Positions 8,774 through 18,368 of a stretch of 64,000 nt of DNA are shown here, in pieces. Each line of letters opens with the position of its first letter. Position 1 is the first letter of the stretch. Origin of the DNA: Candidatus Aalborgicola danicus. GTDB taxonomy: Bacteria > Pseudomonadota > Gammaproteobacteria > Burkholderiales > Burkholderiaceae_C. Where the stretch lies: assembly GCA_016703945.1 (NCBI GenBank), contig JADJBC010000018.1, forward strand, positions 1 through 64,000, in the 5' to 3' direction. A program made the translations under genes and the position numbers. The notes beneath the pieces were generated by a model. It saw only the letters and a program-made list of their open reading frames with translations, had not been told where the DNA came from and made no database searches.

Positions 8774-11700
8774 ATGATTTCAAACCATAGCCCCCTGCTG
8801 CAGCCCGGATTCCTTGCATTCCATAGCAACCGATCCGAAAAGTTGGCCGAAGTCGTGATCAGTTGGCTTCGTCGCCACCCGTTAGCGCCCCTCGAAGAAG
8901 AAGTCATTCTGGTGCAAAGCAACGGCATGGCCGAGTGGGTCAAGATGGAGATGGCTCGCATGGGTGGCGTTTGCGCTGCCATGCGGGTTGAATTGCCATC
9001 ACGGTTCTTGTGGCGTACCTACCGTCAGGTGCTCGGGCGTGAGGCCGTGCCGGGTGAGTCTCCACTGGACAAAGTCCCCATGGTTTGGCGCCTGATGCAA
9101 CTGTTGCCAACGCTCACCGCCCATCCCGACTTTGCCCCGGTGGCTGGATTTTTGAAGGGCGATGAGCCTGACCGAATGCTGCAATTGGCGTCCAAACTGG
9201 CCGATTTGTTCGATCAATACCAGAACTACCGTGCCGACTGGCTTCAAGCGTGGGCGCAGGGTGAGGACCACCTGGTTCTGGCCAATGGATCCAAGGCAGA
9301 GATTGAGGCAGAGCAGCGCTGGCAGCCCCAACTCTGGCGCGCCGTGCTGCAGACCCTGGACGACAAACAGAAGCAGAGCATTCGACCCCAATTGCAGCAG
9401 CGGGTGGTGGACGCCCTGAACAGCGGTGCTCCGTTGGCGACCAGAGTTGCCCAGCGCGTCATCGTGTTTGGGATGAGCCAGATTCCGCTGGCCACGATGC
9501 AGGCACTCGCCGCCCTGTCAAAGCACAGTCAGGTGATGCTGGCCATTCCCAACCCCTGCCAGTATTACTGGGGGGACATCATGGATGGACGCGAGTTGCT
9601 CAACGCCCAGCGTCGTCGCCAACCCCTGCGCCAGGGACGCGAACTCTCCACCTTGCCTTTGGAAGACATGCACGCCCACGCGCACCCCCTGCTAGCCGCC
9701 TGGGGACGCCAGGGGCGGGACTTCATCCGCCAACTCGACTACTTCGATGACGCAGAAAAGGCGAAGAAGCAGTTCGACCTGGCGCGCATCGATCTGTTTG
9801 ACGAGACCGAGGAGGATGCGCACACACCCCTGCTTCTGCAGGTGCAGAACCGGATTCGAGATCTTGTTCCTTTGAAGGAACATGCCTCGCGCTGCGTCGC
9901 ACCCCAGGACCAGTCCATCGTTTTCCACAGTGCGCACAGCGCCGTGCGCGAACTCGAAATCCTGCACGACCAGTTGCTCCGACTACTTGCCGACCGCAAC
10001 GCTGCGAATCTGCTCAATCCGCGCGACATCATCGTGATGGTCCCTGACATTGCGCAACTCGCTCCTGGCATCCGGGCCGTGTTTGGTCAGTACAAGCGCA
10101 ACGACCCCCGTTTCATTCCATTTGACATCGCAGACATGAGTGCAAAGTCCGACAGTCCGCTCATTGGAGCCCTGGACTGGTTGCTGCGTCTGCCAAGCCA
10201 GCGATGCCGCATGAGCGAGCTGGTTGACCTGCTGGAAGTGGGCGCCGTCGCAAGTAGATTCGGAATTGACCAGGAGTCACTGCCCAAGCTCACCGAATGG
10301 ATGGTCGGGGCTGGCATTCGTTGGGGATTAAATGTTGAGCACCGCGCAGACCTGGATTTAGGAGCCTGCGGTGACCAGAACAGCGCCTGGTTCGGCTTGC
10401 ACAGGATGTTGCTTGGCTATGCGAGCGGTGCCGTGCCAGTCGACGTCCGCTTAGGCAGCCTGGAGGCAATAGAGCCCTACGCGGAGGTGGGTGGACTGGA
10501 GGCAGAACTCGCCGGATCCCTGGCCCACCTTCTTCAGGCTCTATTGAAATGGTGGAGTGTGGCGAGCATCCCGGCTACTGCGACGATCTGGGCGGACCGG
10601 TGCAGAGATTTGCTTGCCGATATGGTCCGATGCGAGTCAGATCCGGACAAGCAGGCGTTGCGCGCCCTTGAAGCGGGGCTTGTGGCATGGCAGGAAGCCT
10701 GTGAACAGTCCGGGTTTGGCGAAGAGATCCCCCTAGTAGTGGCCCGGTCGGCATGGATGGAAGCGGTGGAGACACCCAGCCTGAACCAGCGCTTTCGGGC
10801 CGGTGGGGTCACTTTCTGCACCTTGATGCCCATGCGTGCCATTCCCTTTGAAGTCGTTTGCCTGCTAGGCATGAACGACGGTGATTACCCCCGCCGCGGT
10901 ACGCGCAGTGACTTTGATTTGATGGGTTTGATGGGCAATTCACGTCCCGGTGACCGCTCCCGGCGCGACGACGACCGCCAGCTCATGCTCGAGGCGCTGC
11001 TTTCTGCACGACAAGTGTTCTATGTCAGCTGGTGTGGGCACAGTGTGCGGGACAACAGCGAGCAACCCCCATCCGTCCTGGTCTCCCAACTGCGCGACTA
11101 CTTGAGCGCGGGTTGGGGCAAGGACGTAGTCACCGATCGCACGACACAGCACCCTTTGCAGCCTTTCAGCCGCCTGTATTTCGAAGAGGGGAGCCCCTTG
11201 GTCACATTTGCCAAGGAATGGAGGGCTGCCCATGCATCCCCAGTACAGGCTGACGGTGAAGTCAACGTGCTTGCACCCATTGAGCCGATGGCACCCTTTG
11301 TGCCGTCGCCCAACGTCCCCCTGACACTCAGCCAACTCACCCAGTTCCTGCGCAACCCGGTCAAGGCCTTCTTCAGGCACCGTCTGCAGGTGGTCTTTGA
11401 CGAGACTCAGGAGGAAAACGCCGACGACGAGAGCTTTGGTGTCGATGGCTTGCAGCGATATGGCCTGCTCGGGCAACTACTCGCAACCGCCACCGTGAAG
11501 TTGGGTGACAAGCAGCCCAATGAGGCCCAGGAACAGGTTCGCGTCGCCCAGTCACTTGCCAAGCTGCGAAAGTCCGGCGAGTTGCCGCTCAAAGTGTTTG
11601 GTGATCTCGAACAGAAAAGCCTGGAGGAGACGCTGGCAACCATGCTGGGTGCATGGCACGTCGAACAAGCCCGGTTCCCTCACACCGCCAACCGCCAATC

Positions 11701-12142
11701 CGTCCGACTGCAAGAAGGTGCTGTCGTGCTGGAGGACTGGATTGACCATCTGCGTGGCGGTGACGTACCACCTGAATCGGTTGCTGAAGAGGCATCTGGG
11801 AGCCCCGTAGCTTGGCTGGAATTGCAGCCCAGCAACCTTCTCGTCAAAGCTCGCAACGACCGCTCTGCACAACCTGAGAAGCTATTGGGAGCCTGGGTGC
11901 GAACGCTTGCGATCGCCGCCAGCGGTGCCAGGGCCCGCGGCATTCTCGTGGGCCGTGATGGGGTGGTGGAAATCCCCCCCTACCCGCAAGAAAAGGCAGT
12001 GGAAACACTGAAAGCCTTGTTGAAACTTTGGAGCGACGGCATGAACTCACCGCTCCCCTTGCCACCCAAGACCGCTCTGGCCTTCGCGGCTGAAAAGGAT
12101 GCAGTCACACCCTACGAGGGTGGTCACATGAGCAGCGGTTAA
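8774..12142 (+). CDS. recC: RecBCD subunit RecC (exodeoxyribonuclease V gamma), C-terminus lost
   Basis: RecC holds the Chi-recognition channel and splits the DNA strands in the RecBCD helicase-nuclease. The protein starts MISNHSPLLQPGFLAFHSNR (ATG 8774; a GTG 10 codons upstream is less likely). It carries family patterns: EVILVQSNGMAEWVKM near the N-terminus, FGMSQIPLATMQALAALS, TFCTLMPMRAIPFEVVCLLG and LTLSQLTQFLRNPVKAFF. The frame ends at TAA 12140-12142 after 1122 codons, inside the conserved C-terminus. Without that stop it would continue for 58 codons (V-Q-D-T-C-L-A-R-M-Y-P-D-Y...) to a TGA at 12314-12316 that overlaps the recB ATG. The stop is probably a GAA-to-TAA change or a sequence error. 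Confidence 0.9.
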   Translation: MISNHSPLLQPGFLAFHSNRSEKLAEVVISWLRRHPLAPLEEEVILVQSNGMAEWVKMEMARMGGVCAAMRVELPSRFLWRTYRQVLGREAVPGESPLDKVPMVWRLMQLLPTLTAHPDFAPVAGFLKGDEPDRMLQLASKLADLFDQYQNYRADWLQAWAQGEDHLVLANGSKAEIEAEQRWQPQLWRAVLQTLDDKQKQSIRPQLQQRVVDALNSGAPLATRVAQRVIVFGMSQIPLATMQALAALSKHSQVMLAIPNPCQYYWGDIMDGRELLNAQRRRQPLRQGRELSTLPLEDMHAHAHPLLAAWGRQGRDFIRQLDYFDDAEKAKKQFDLARIDLFDETEEDAHTPLLLQVQNRIRDLVPLKEHASRCVAPQDQSIVFHSAHSAVRELEILHDQLLRLLADRNAANLLNPRDIIVMVPDIAQLAPGIRAVFGQYKRNDPRFIPFDIADMSAKSDSPLIGALDWLLRLPSQRCRMSELVDLLEVGAVASRFGIDQESLPKLTEWMVGAGIRWGLNVEHRADLDLGACGDQNSAWFGLHRMLLGYASGAVPVDVRLGSLEAIEPYAEVGGLEAELAGSLAHLLQALLKWWSVASIPATATIWADRCRDLLADMVRCESDPDKQALRALEAGLVAWQEACEQSGFGEEIPLVVARSAWMEAVETPSLNQRFRAGGVTFCTLMPMRAIPFEVVCLLGMNDGDYPRRGTRSDFDLMGLMGNSRPGDRSRRDDDRQLMLEALLSARQVFYVSWCGHSVRDNSEQPPSVLVSQLRDYLSAGWGKDVVTDRTTQHPLQPFSRLYFEEGSPLVTFAKEWRAAHASPVQADGEVNVLAPIEPMAPFVPSPNVPLTLSQLTQFLRNPVKAFFRHRLQVVFDETQEENADDESFGVDGLQRYGLLGQLLATATVKLGDKQPNEAQEQVRVAQSLAKLRKSGELPLKVFGDLEQKSLEETLATMLGAWHVEQARFPHTANRQSVRLQEGAVVLEDWIDHLRGGDVPPESVAEEASGSPVAWLELQPSNLLVKARNDRSAQPEKLLGAWVRTLAIAASGARARGILVGRDGVVEIPPYPQEKAVETLKALLKLWSDGMNSPLPLPPKTALAFAAEKDAVTPYEGGHMSSG

Positions 12143-12316
12143 GTCCAGGACACGTGCCTGGCCCGGATGTATCCGGACTATGACGCACTGGCGGCCGATG
12201 GCCAATTTGCAGAGCTGGCGAAGGCAGTCTACACACCACTATTGGAGTGGGCAAAGCAGCAGGTCAAAGTCGCACCACATGCGACGAATGAGGAAAGCAC
12301 CGAGGTGGCAGCATGA
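12143..12316 (+). pseudogene. Detached C-terminal tail of recC
   Basis: The same frame as recC continues immediately after the TAA for 57 sense codons with typical RecC tail residues (CLARMYPDYDALAADGQF; YTPLLEW). It ends in TGA overlapping the recB start (ATGA). The intact overlap shows the natural gene ran to 12316. Confidence 0.8.
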
Positions 12317-15300
12317 ACAAGAAGGCATCAAAAACCAGCGCCGCAGTATCCGCCGATTCGCAAGCAAGTCTGGTTCTCCAGGCGGAAAACTTCGATCTCT
12401 GGGGCAGTCGCCTCATTGAAGCCAGCGCCGGCACCGGCAAGACCTGGACCATCGCTGCGCTGTACCTGCGCCTGGTACTGGGGCACGGGTCCGAACATGG
12501 CTTTACCCGCCCATTGCGCCCCTCGGAAATCCTGGTGATGACCTTTACCCGGGCCGCGACACGCGAGCTGTCGGACCGGATCCGGGATCGGCTGCTCGTG
12601 GCAGCGCAAAGGTTCCGTGGCCAAAGGCCATTCGATGCCAACGATCCTGTCCTTGAGTCGTTATTGTCAGCGTACCCGCCTGGACAAGCACGTGACCATG
12701 CAGCGTGGCTGCTGGCTCTGGCCGCAGAAAGTATGGATGACGCCGCAGTGCACACCATCGACGCATGGTGCCAACGCATGCTCAAGGAACATGCATTCGA
12801 CAGCGGCTGCCTGTTTGACGAGGAACTGGTCGCCGATGAAGACGCCATGCGGCTGCAGGCGTCCCAGGACTATTGGCGCCAGAACTGCTATCCGTTAAAG
12901 CTGGAATCCCTGGAAAAAGTCCTTGAAGTCTGGTCCAGCGTAGACAGACTCGTCCAGGACATGAAGGCCATTCTCGGTCAAGACATACCCGCTGCGGCGG
13001 GTGCGGGAACGCTGGAAGAGGCACTTGCCCGTGCGGATCAGGATCGGCTGGACGCGCTTGGCAAGCTCAAGGACGGATGGGAAACCCGTGCCGATGCCAT
13101 GCAGGACTGGCTCCTCGGTCAGTTGCCCGCAAAGGCGAATGGATGGACCATCATGCGGCAAGGCGACGTTGAGAAGTGGTTGGGGGTACTCAAGGCATGG
13201 GCGAAGGAGTCAGAAGATGGTTCGCTCGAAAAAGCTATGGGCAAGACAGCATGGAACCGTCTTACGCCAGAAGGATTGCAAAAGGTACGCGCTGCGGGCG
13301 CACCCAGTATTGCATTCCCAAAGAGTTTTTTGAGTTTGCCGACCTGCAGATCGCTCTGGAAAAACTCCCCACGGTGGCAGCGGCATTGCGCAAACACGCC
13401 GCCGCCAATGTTGCAAAACGCTTGCTCCTATTGAAACGCCAAAGCGGCAGTTTTGGCTTTGCAGACATGCTCACCCGTCTCAATACGGCATTGCACAGTG
13501 CGAACGGCACTCGACTGCGTGAGCGCATTCTGGCGCAATACCCGGTGGTGTTGATTGATGAGTTTCAGGACACTTCGCCTTTGCAGTACGACATTTTCGA
13601 CCAGATTTACCAGACGCAAGCCAACGACAAACAAACCGCACTACTGCTGATTGGTGATCCCAAACAATCCATTTACGGCTTTCGGGGTGCGGACATTTTT
13701 AGCTACATGAAGGCGCGCAAGGCCACGACCGGACGGCACTATGTGCTGGAAACCAACTTCCGCTCAACACATGCAGTGGTGGATGCAGTCAACCACTGGT
13801 TTGACCAGGCCGACATTTCGCGTGCTGAGGGCGCATTCATGTACCGCCAGGGGAAAGTCAATCCGCTTCCCTTTGTCAAAGTGCGCGCGAACGGACGCAA
13901 AGAAGGGCTCATTACATCCACCGGCCCTGTGCCCGCCATGACCCTGGTGCATGATCTGGCACTCCGCAACTCGGAAGGTGCCCGAATTGCCTTTGCCGCA
14001 CGCTGTGCCGAGCAAATCGTCAGCTGGCTCAACGATACAGCCGCGGGTTTTGTAGAAGTCGACCGGCCATTCAAACCGCTGCGTCCTGCCGATATAGCGG
14101 TTTTAGTGCGCACCGGCAAGGAAGCCGACGCCGTGCGGCAGGAGCTTGCACGGCGTTCCATTCCATCGGTGTACCTGTCAGACAAAGACTCGGTATTTGC
14201 CAGTGCTGTGGCCCATGACCTGGTGCATTGGTTGCGGGCTGTGGCAGCACCTCAGGACGCGCGCCTGGTGCGCGCCGGACTGGCAACCGGCACCGTTGGA
14301 CTGACTCTCGACGAATTGGCATGGCTTGCCAGCAATGACGATGCTTTTGATGCTCGCAGCGCGCAGCTGCGCCAATTGCGCACCGTTTGGCAGACGCAAG
14401 GCGTGCTGGCCATGTTGCGCCAAACCTTGCACCAACTCGGTTTAGCTTCCACCTGGCTCCACGATCTCGATGGTGAGCGCAAGCTGACCAACTTCCTGCA
14501 TTTGGCAGAGCTGCTTCAAACCGCCAGTAGCACGCTTGATGGTGGGCAAGCCTTGATCCGATGGTTGCAGACCGAAATCAGCGAGGGCGGTGCCCAGGGC
14601 GATGAACAGGTCGTTCGCTTGGAAAGCGACGCGGATCTGGTCAAGGTCATCACCATCCACAAGAGCAAGGGACTGGAATACTCCGTGGTCTGTCTGCCCT
14701 ACTCCACCAGCTTTCGCAAGAAAGACAGAAGGTTCACCTCATTCGTCAATCTGGCTGATGAGGAGGGCAACCGGCATTTGAGTTTGGACTTTGACAAAAC
14801 CGAACTCGCATTGGCCGATCGCGACCGCTTGCGGGAAGACTTGCGCCTCCTCTACGTTGCCTTGACCCGCGCGCGCCATGCCCTATGGGTGGGGTTTTCT
14901 GCGCTCAAAACAGGCAATAGCGATGCGTGCATCTCACACAGCAGCGGCGCTGGCTACCTCTTGGGTGGGACGGAAGCGCTCAACGCCCCCGACTGGCTGG
15001 GGCCGCTTGAACTGTTTGCTGCTGGCGACAAGAACATAGTGCTCAAGGCCGCAGAAGCGAACACGCCTTGCACCCCGCTATCACGAGAGACTGCCATCAT
15101 TGCCTTGCAAGACAGGCTTGACTACACCGCAGCGTTTGAGCGTAACTGGAAGATTGGAAGCTTTTCCCAATTGACCCGGGATCTCGCGACAACACCATCG
15201 GGCTCTGAACTGTCCTTGCTGCAGACTCCGCGACCAGCGGATGATGAACCTGATGTAACGGATGTGACGGATGTAACTGGCGAAGGGCCACCATCTAAAG

Positions 15301-16046
15301 TCACCGCTGCGTCGAGTCAACCTACCTGGCACAAGTTTCCCAAAGGAGCGGAAGCGGGCAATTTCTTGCATGACCAGCTGGAATGGCTGACCCCTGAGGG
15401 CTTTGCATTGCCAGGCAACGAGCCGTTGACACAACGTTTGCAGCGTCGCTGTGAACGTGCAGGCAGGGGTAAATACGCAGAGGTTGTTGAAGCCTGGCTC
15501 TCTGAAGTGGTTCAAACCCGGTTACCTGGACCTAACGCAACCTTAATGGAGCTGGTTCACGTGCTGCCAGAAATGGAGTTCTGGCTTCCTGCCGACCGCA
15601 TCGAAGCGAAGGAAATCGATGCGCATTGCCGTGCACACGTTCTTACGGGCGTCGATCGGCCTTTTCTCGCTGACCGCCAACTCCACGGCATGCTGATGGG
15701 TTTTGCAGACCTGGTCTTTGAGCACGAGGGCAAATACTGGGTGCTGGACTACAAGTCCAACTACCTCGGCGAGGACGACGCAGCCTACAGCAGCGATGCA
15801 CTTGCGCACGCCATGGCGCACCATCGGTACGACGTGCAGGCAGCAATCTATATGCTCGCACTGCATCGATTGCTGAAACTGCGGCTTGGAGCTTCCTACG
15901 ACCCCAAGCAACATCTTGGAGGAGCGGTGTACCTGTTCCTGCGCGGAGTCAAAGGCCCGCAAAGTGGTGTGTGCCTGATTCCGGCAAGCACCCCGTTGAT
16001 GGATGCACTGGGTTCCATGCTGAACGAAGAGGAGGCACAGGTATGA
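12313..16046 (+). pseudogene. recB: RecBCD subunit RecB (exodeoxyribonuclease V beta), one frameshift
   Basis: RecB is the SF1A 3'-5' helicase and nuclease of RecBCD. Visible motifs in order: Walker A IEASAGTGKTWTIA (~residues 36-49), VLIDEFQDTSPLQYD (motif II), GDPKQSIYGFRGADIFSY (III), LETNFRSTHAVVDAVN (IV), VKVITIHKSKGLEYSVV (V) and YVALTRARHALWVG (VI). The C-terminal nuclease has MGFADLVF and the catalytic DYKSN. The first ~335 codons are in one frame and the rest in the -1 frame. The switch lies within 13315-13335 (PKSF becoming FFEFADLQIALEK), where CCAAAG and a run of six T occur. Total length ~1244 residues is normal. A one-base deletion or error is the simplest reading; see the finding on slippery sites. 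It overlaps recC and recD by ATGA. Confidence 0.88.
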
Positions 16047-18106
16047 ACACCCTCATTGCTTCAAACGACCCCGGTGCAACTTCGATGACCGATTCCGCAA
16101 CCTCCCCTTCGACTGCCGCCTTGGCTGTCCTTCATGCCTGGGCTGAAAAGGGCTGGCTGCGTCGTCTGGACAGCGCCATGGCCACCTTTTTGCAGGAACT
16201 TGATGCGTCTGCATCGCCCGTCCTGCTGGTTTGCACGGCGGTGCTTGCGCAGATGGAGGGACGAGGGCATACCTGCCTGCCGCTGCGCATACTGGTCACC
16301 AGCCCAGATGACGTACTGGCATGGCCGGCGCTTGCGCAAGCCGAAGTGCAAGCGCTTTGGAGCGGTTTGCCCAAAGGCCTGAATGACTGGCTTGTTGCAT
16401 TACGTTCGAGTCCCCTGGTTCGGTCCTTCGATGACTCCACAGACCTTGGACAACCCCTGGTCCTGAGCGGTACCGAGGATGAGCCTTTGCTGTACCTGCG
16501 ACGCTACTGGCTGCACGAGCAACAAGTGGCACACGCAATCCTTCAGCGCTGTGCGTCCAGCCAGCAGGTGGACGAGCCGTTGGCGGCCAAGTGGCTGGAT
16601 CGGTTGTTCGACGCCGGCGGTGTGCCTGAAAAAGACGCCAAAGAAGTGGATTGGCAGAAACTGGCCTGTGCGGTTGCCCTGCGCGCGAGCCTGACAGTCA
16701 TCACGGGTGGTCCAGGCACTGGCAAGACCTACACGGCAGCGCGTTTACTCGCGTTGCTGTTTGCCATGAGCGATGCGCCCCAGAGCCTTCGCGTGGCGCT
16801 GGCCGCACCTACGGGCAAAGCGGCGGCACGGTTGCGGCAATCCATTGACTTTTCTCTTCAGGAGCTGAGTGGGCGCCTGGGGGATGATCTGGATTTGGGG
16901 TCACTGACACAGCGCATGGGCGCTGCAAGAACTTTGCACTCTCTGCTGGGCGCCCGGGTCGATACGCGAGAGTTCCGGTTCAATGCCACCAATCTGCTGG
17001 ATGTCGATATTCTGATCGTGGATGAGGCCTCCATGATCCACCTGGAGATGATGTCCGCATTGCTGCAGGCGCTGCCACCAGGCGCCAAATTGATACTGCT
17101 CGGCGATAAAGACCAGCTCGCTTCGGTAGAAGCAGGTGCAGTACTCGGTGACTTGTGCCGCGATGCTGTAGCTGGGAACTACAACACCGAGACGGCACGT
17201 TATGCCAAGGCAACGGCCTCTCAGGTGATACCAACTGAGTTTATCGCCACCGTCGCCCATCCAACTCCTTTGGCACAACAGACGGTTATGTTGCGAAAGA
17301 GCCGTCGCTTTGGAGGGCTCATAGGTCAACTGGCAGTGGCCGTCAATGCGGGGCACTGCGATAACGCTCACAACCTGATCGCGGGTGACACCACAGGCGT
17401 TCTGCAGACAACGAAGCAACCGACCGTAGCGACAGTTTTGAACCTTGCCGTCCAGGGCCGCACGGGAGCCACTGCCTGCTATGCCGACTACCTGCAGCTC
17501 GTCAAGGCTCGGTCCAAGGATGCATTGAGCAACGCAGGCGACCACGAAGACTGGGTGGAGCGTGTTGTGTTGGCTTTCGATCGTTTCCGCATTCTGTGTG
17601 CCGTGCATGACGGGGATTGGGGCACCCGCAGTTTGAACCAGTCAGTACAGCGCGCCTTGGAACTAGCAGGACTCTTGAACCCCCGAGGCGAGTGGTATGC
17701 CGGGCGCCCGGTCATGGTCACCCGCAATGACCCGGCACTGGGGGTATTCAATGGGGATGTGGGCGTGACTTTGCCGGGTCCGCCCGGATCGACTGCGCTG
17801 CGCGTCTACTTTCTCGATGGTGACAAACTGCGCGCAGTGGGAGTGAGTCGACTGGCGCAAGTGGAAACGGCATTTGCCATGACGGTGCACAAGAGTCAAG
17901 GATCCGAGTTCTTGCACACTGCGTTGGTGCTCCCTGAGGGAGGTGGGAAGATTTTGACCAGGGAACTGGTCTACACCGGTATTACGCGAGCGCGAGAATC
18001 CTTCACCTTGATTGAGGCCCAACCAGGCTTGCTGCGATTGGCGGTTGACACCTTGTCCAGAAGGGCAAGCGGACTTCAACTACTCTTGGCAGATCATCTG
18101 GAATGA
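16043..18106 (+). CDS. recD: RecBCD subunit RecD (exodeoxyribonuclease V alpha)
   Basis: A 687-residue SF1B 5'-3' helicase subunit. The start is the ATG at 16043, whose ATGA overlaps the recB stop. Motifs: Walker A TGGPGTGKTYTAARLLAL (~residues 219-236), LAAPTGKAAARL (Ia), ILIVDEASMIHLEMM (II), KLILLGDKDQLASVEAGAVL (III) and, near the end, AMTVHKSQGSEF with VYTGITRARE (V/VI). The frame is intact. With recC and recB damaged in this sequence, RecD could be produced alone, which in the family does not confer nuclease function. A hairpin followed by five T lies ~220 bases downstream. Confidence 0.93.
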   Translation: MNTLIASNDPGATSMTDSATSPSTAALAVLHAWAEKGWLRRLDSAMATFLQELDASASPVLLVCTAVLAQMEGRGHTCLPLRILVTSPDDVLAWPALAQAEVQALWSGLPKGLNDWLVALRSSPLVRSFDDSTDLGQPLVLSGTEDEPLLYLRRYWLHEQQVAHAILQRCASSQQVDEPLAAKWLDRLFDAGGVPEKDAKEVDWQKLACAVALRASLTVITGGPGTGKTYTAARLLALLFAMSDAPQSLRVALAAPTGKAAARLRQSIDFSLQELSGRLGDDLDLGSLTQRMGAARTLHSLLGARVDTREFRFNATNLLDVDILIVDEASMIHLEMMSALLQALPPGAKLILLGDKDQLASVEAGAVLGDLCRDAVAGNYNTETARYAKATASQVIPTEFIATVAHPTPLAQQTVMLRKSRRFGGLIGQLAVAVNAGHCDNAHNLIAGDTTGVLQTTKQPTVATVLNLAVQGRTGATACYADYLQLVKARSKDALSNAGDHEDWVERVVLAFDRFRILCAVHDGDWGTRSLNQSVQRALELAGLLNPRGEWYAGRPVMVTRNDPALGVFNGDVGVTLPGPPGSTALRVYFLDGDKLRAVGVSRLAQVETAFAMTVHKSQGSEFLHTALVLPEGGGKILTRELVYTGITRARESFTLIEAQPGLLRLAVDTLSRRASGLQLLLADHLE

Positions 18107-18124
18107 ACGAATCCTCCGTTAGAT

Positions 18125-18156
18125 TGCAATGCCAATGCCAATGCCAATGCCAATGG
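18125..18156. repeat. Hexanucleotide tandem repeat (AATGCC)
   Basis: Four consecutive AATGCC units and a partial fifth lie just after recD. They are non-coding and could vary in copy number by slippage. They sit between the recD stop and its presumed terminator. Confidence 0.75.
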
Positions 18157-18327
18157 CAGCGGGGACGACAATTGCCGGCGCAATCGCGCAACCTTTTGCA
18201 GTAGACGATTTACACGCACCAAGCTGCTGCAACGTTGAGGCTGGAATGTGGTGTACGGACTGCGATGGGTCAGCAGTGGCCCCCTGCTTCATCCTCCCTG
18301 AGCAGGCCGTCATCTATCGATGGTTCA

Positions 18328-18360
18328 AGCCCGGCCGGTCTTAGTGCCGGGTCCTTTTTG
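18328..18360 (+). terminator. Probable recD terminator, duplicated at ~24.92 kb
   Basis: GCCCGGC at 18329-18335 pairs with GCCGGGT at 18346-18352 over a 10-base loop, and five T follow at 18355-18359. A diverged copy (cccg...cggg then cattttgg) lies at 24918-24950, as part of the larger direct repeat. Confidence 0.55.
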
Positions 18361-18368
18361 GTACAAGC

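Noticed and set aside
13176..13320. Separate short start for the downstream recB frame at 13176
   Set aside because: Residues before ~13318 in that frame do not resemble RecB, whereas the upstream frame does; it is an overlap shadow.
18310..18360. tRNA-like T-loop (GGTTCAAGCCC) after recD
   Set aside because: No acceptor, D or anticodon stem can be built; the bases form a simple terminator hairpin.
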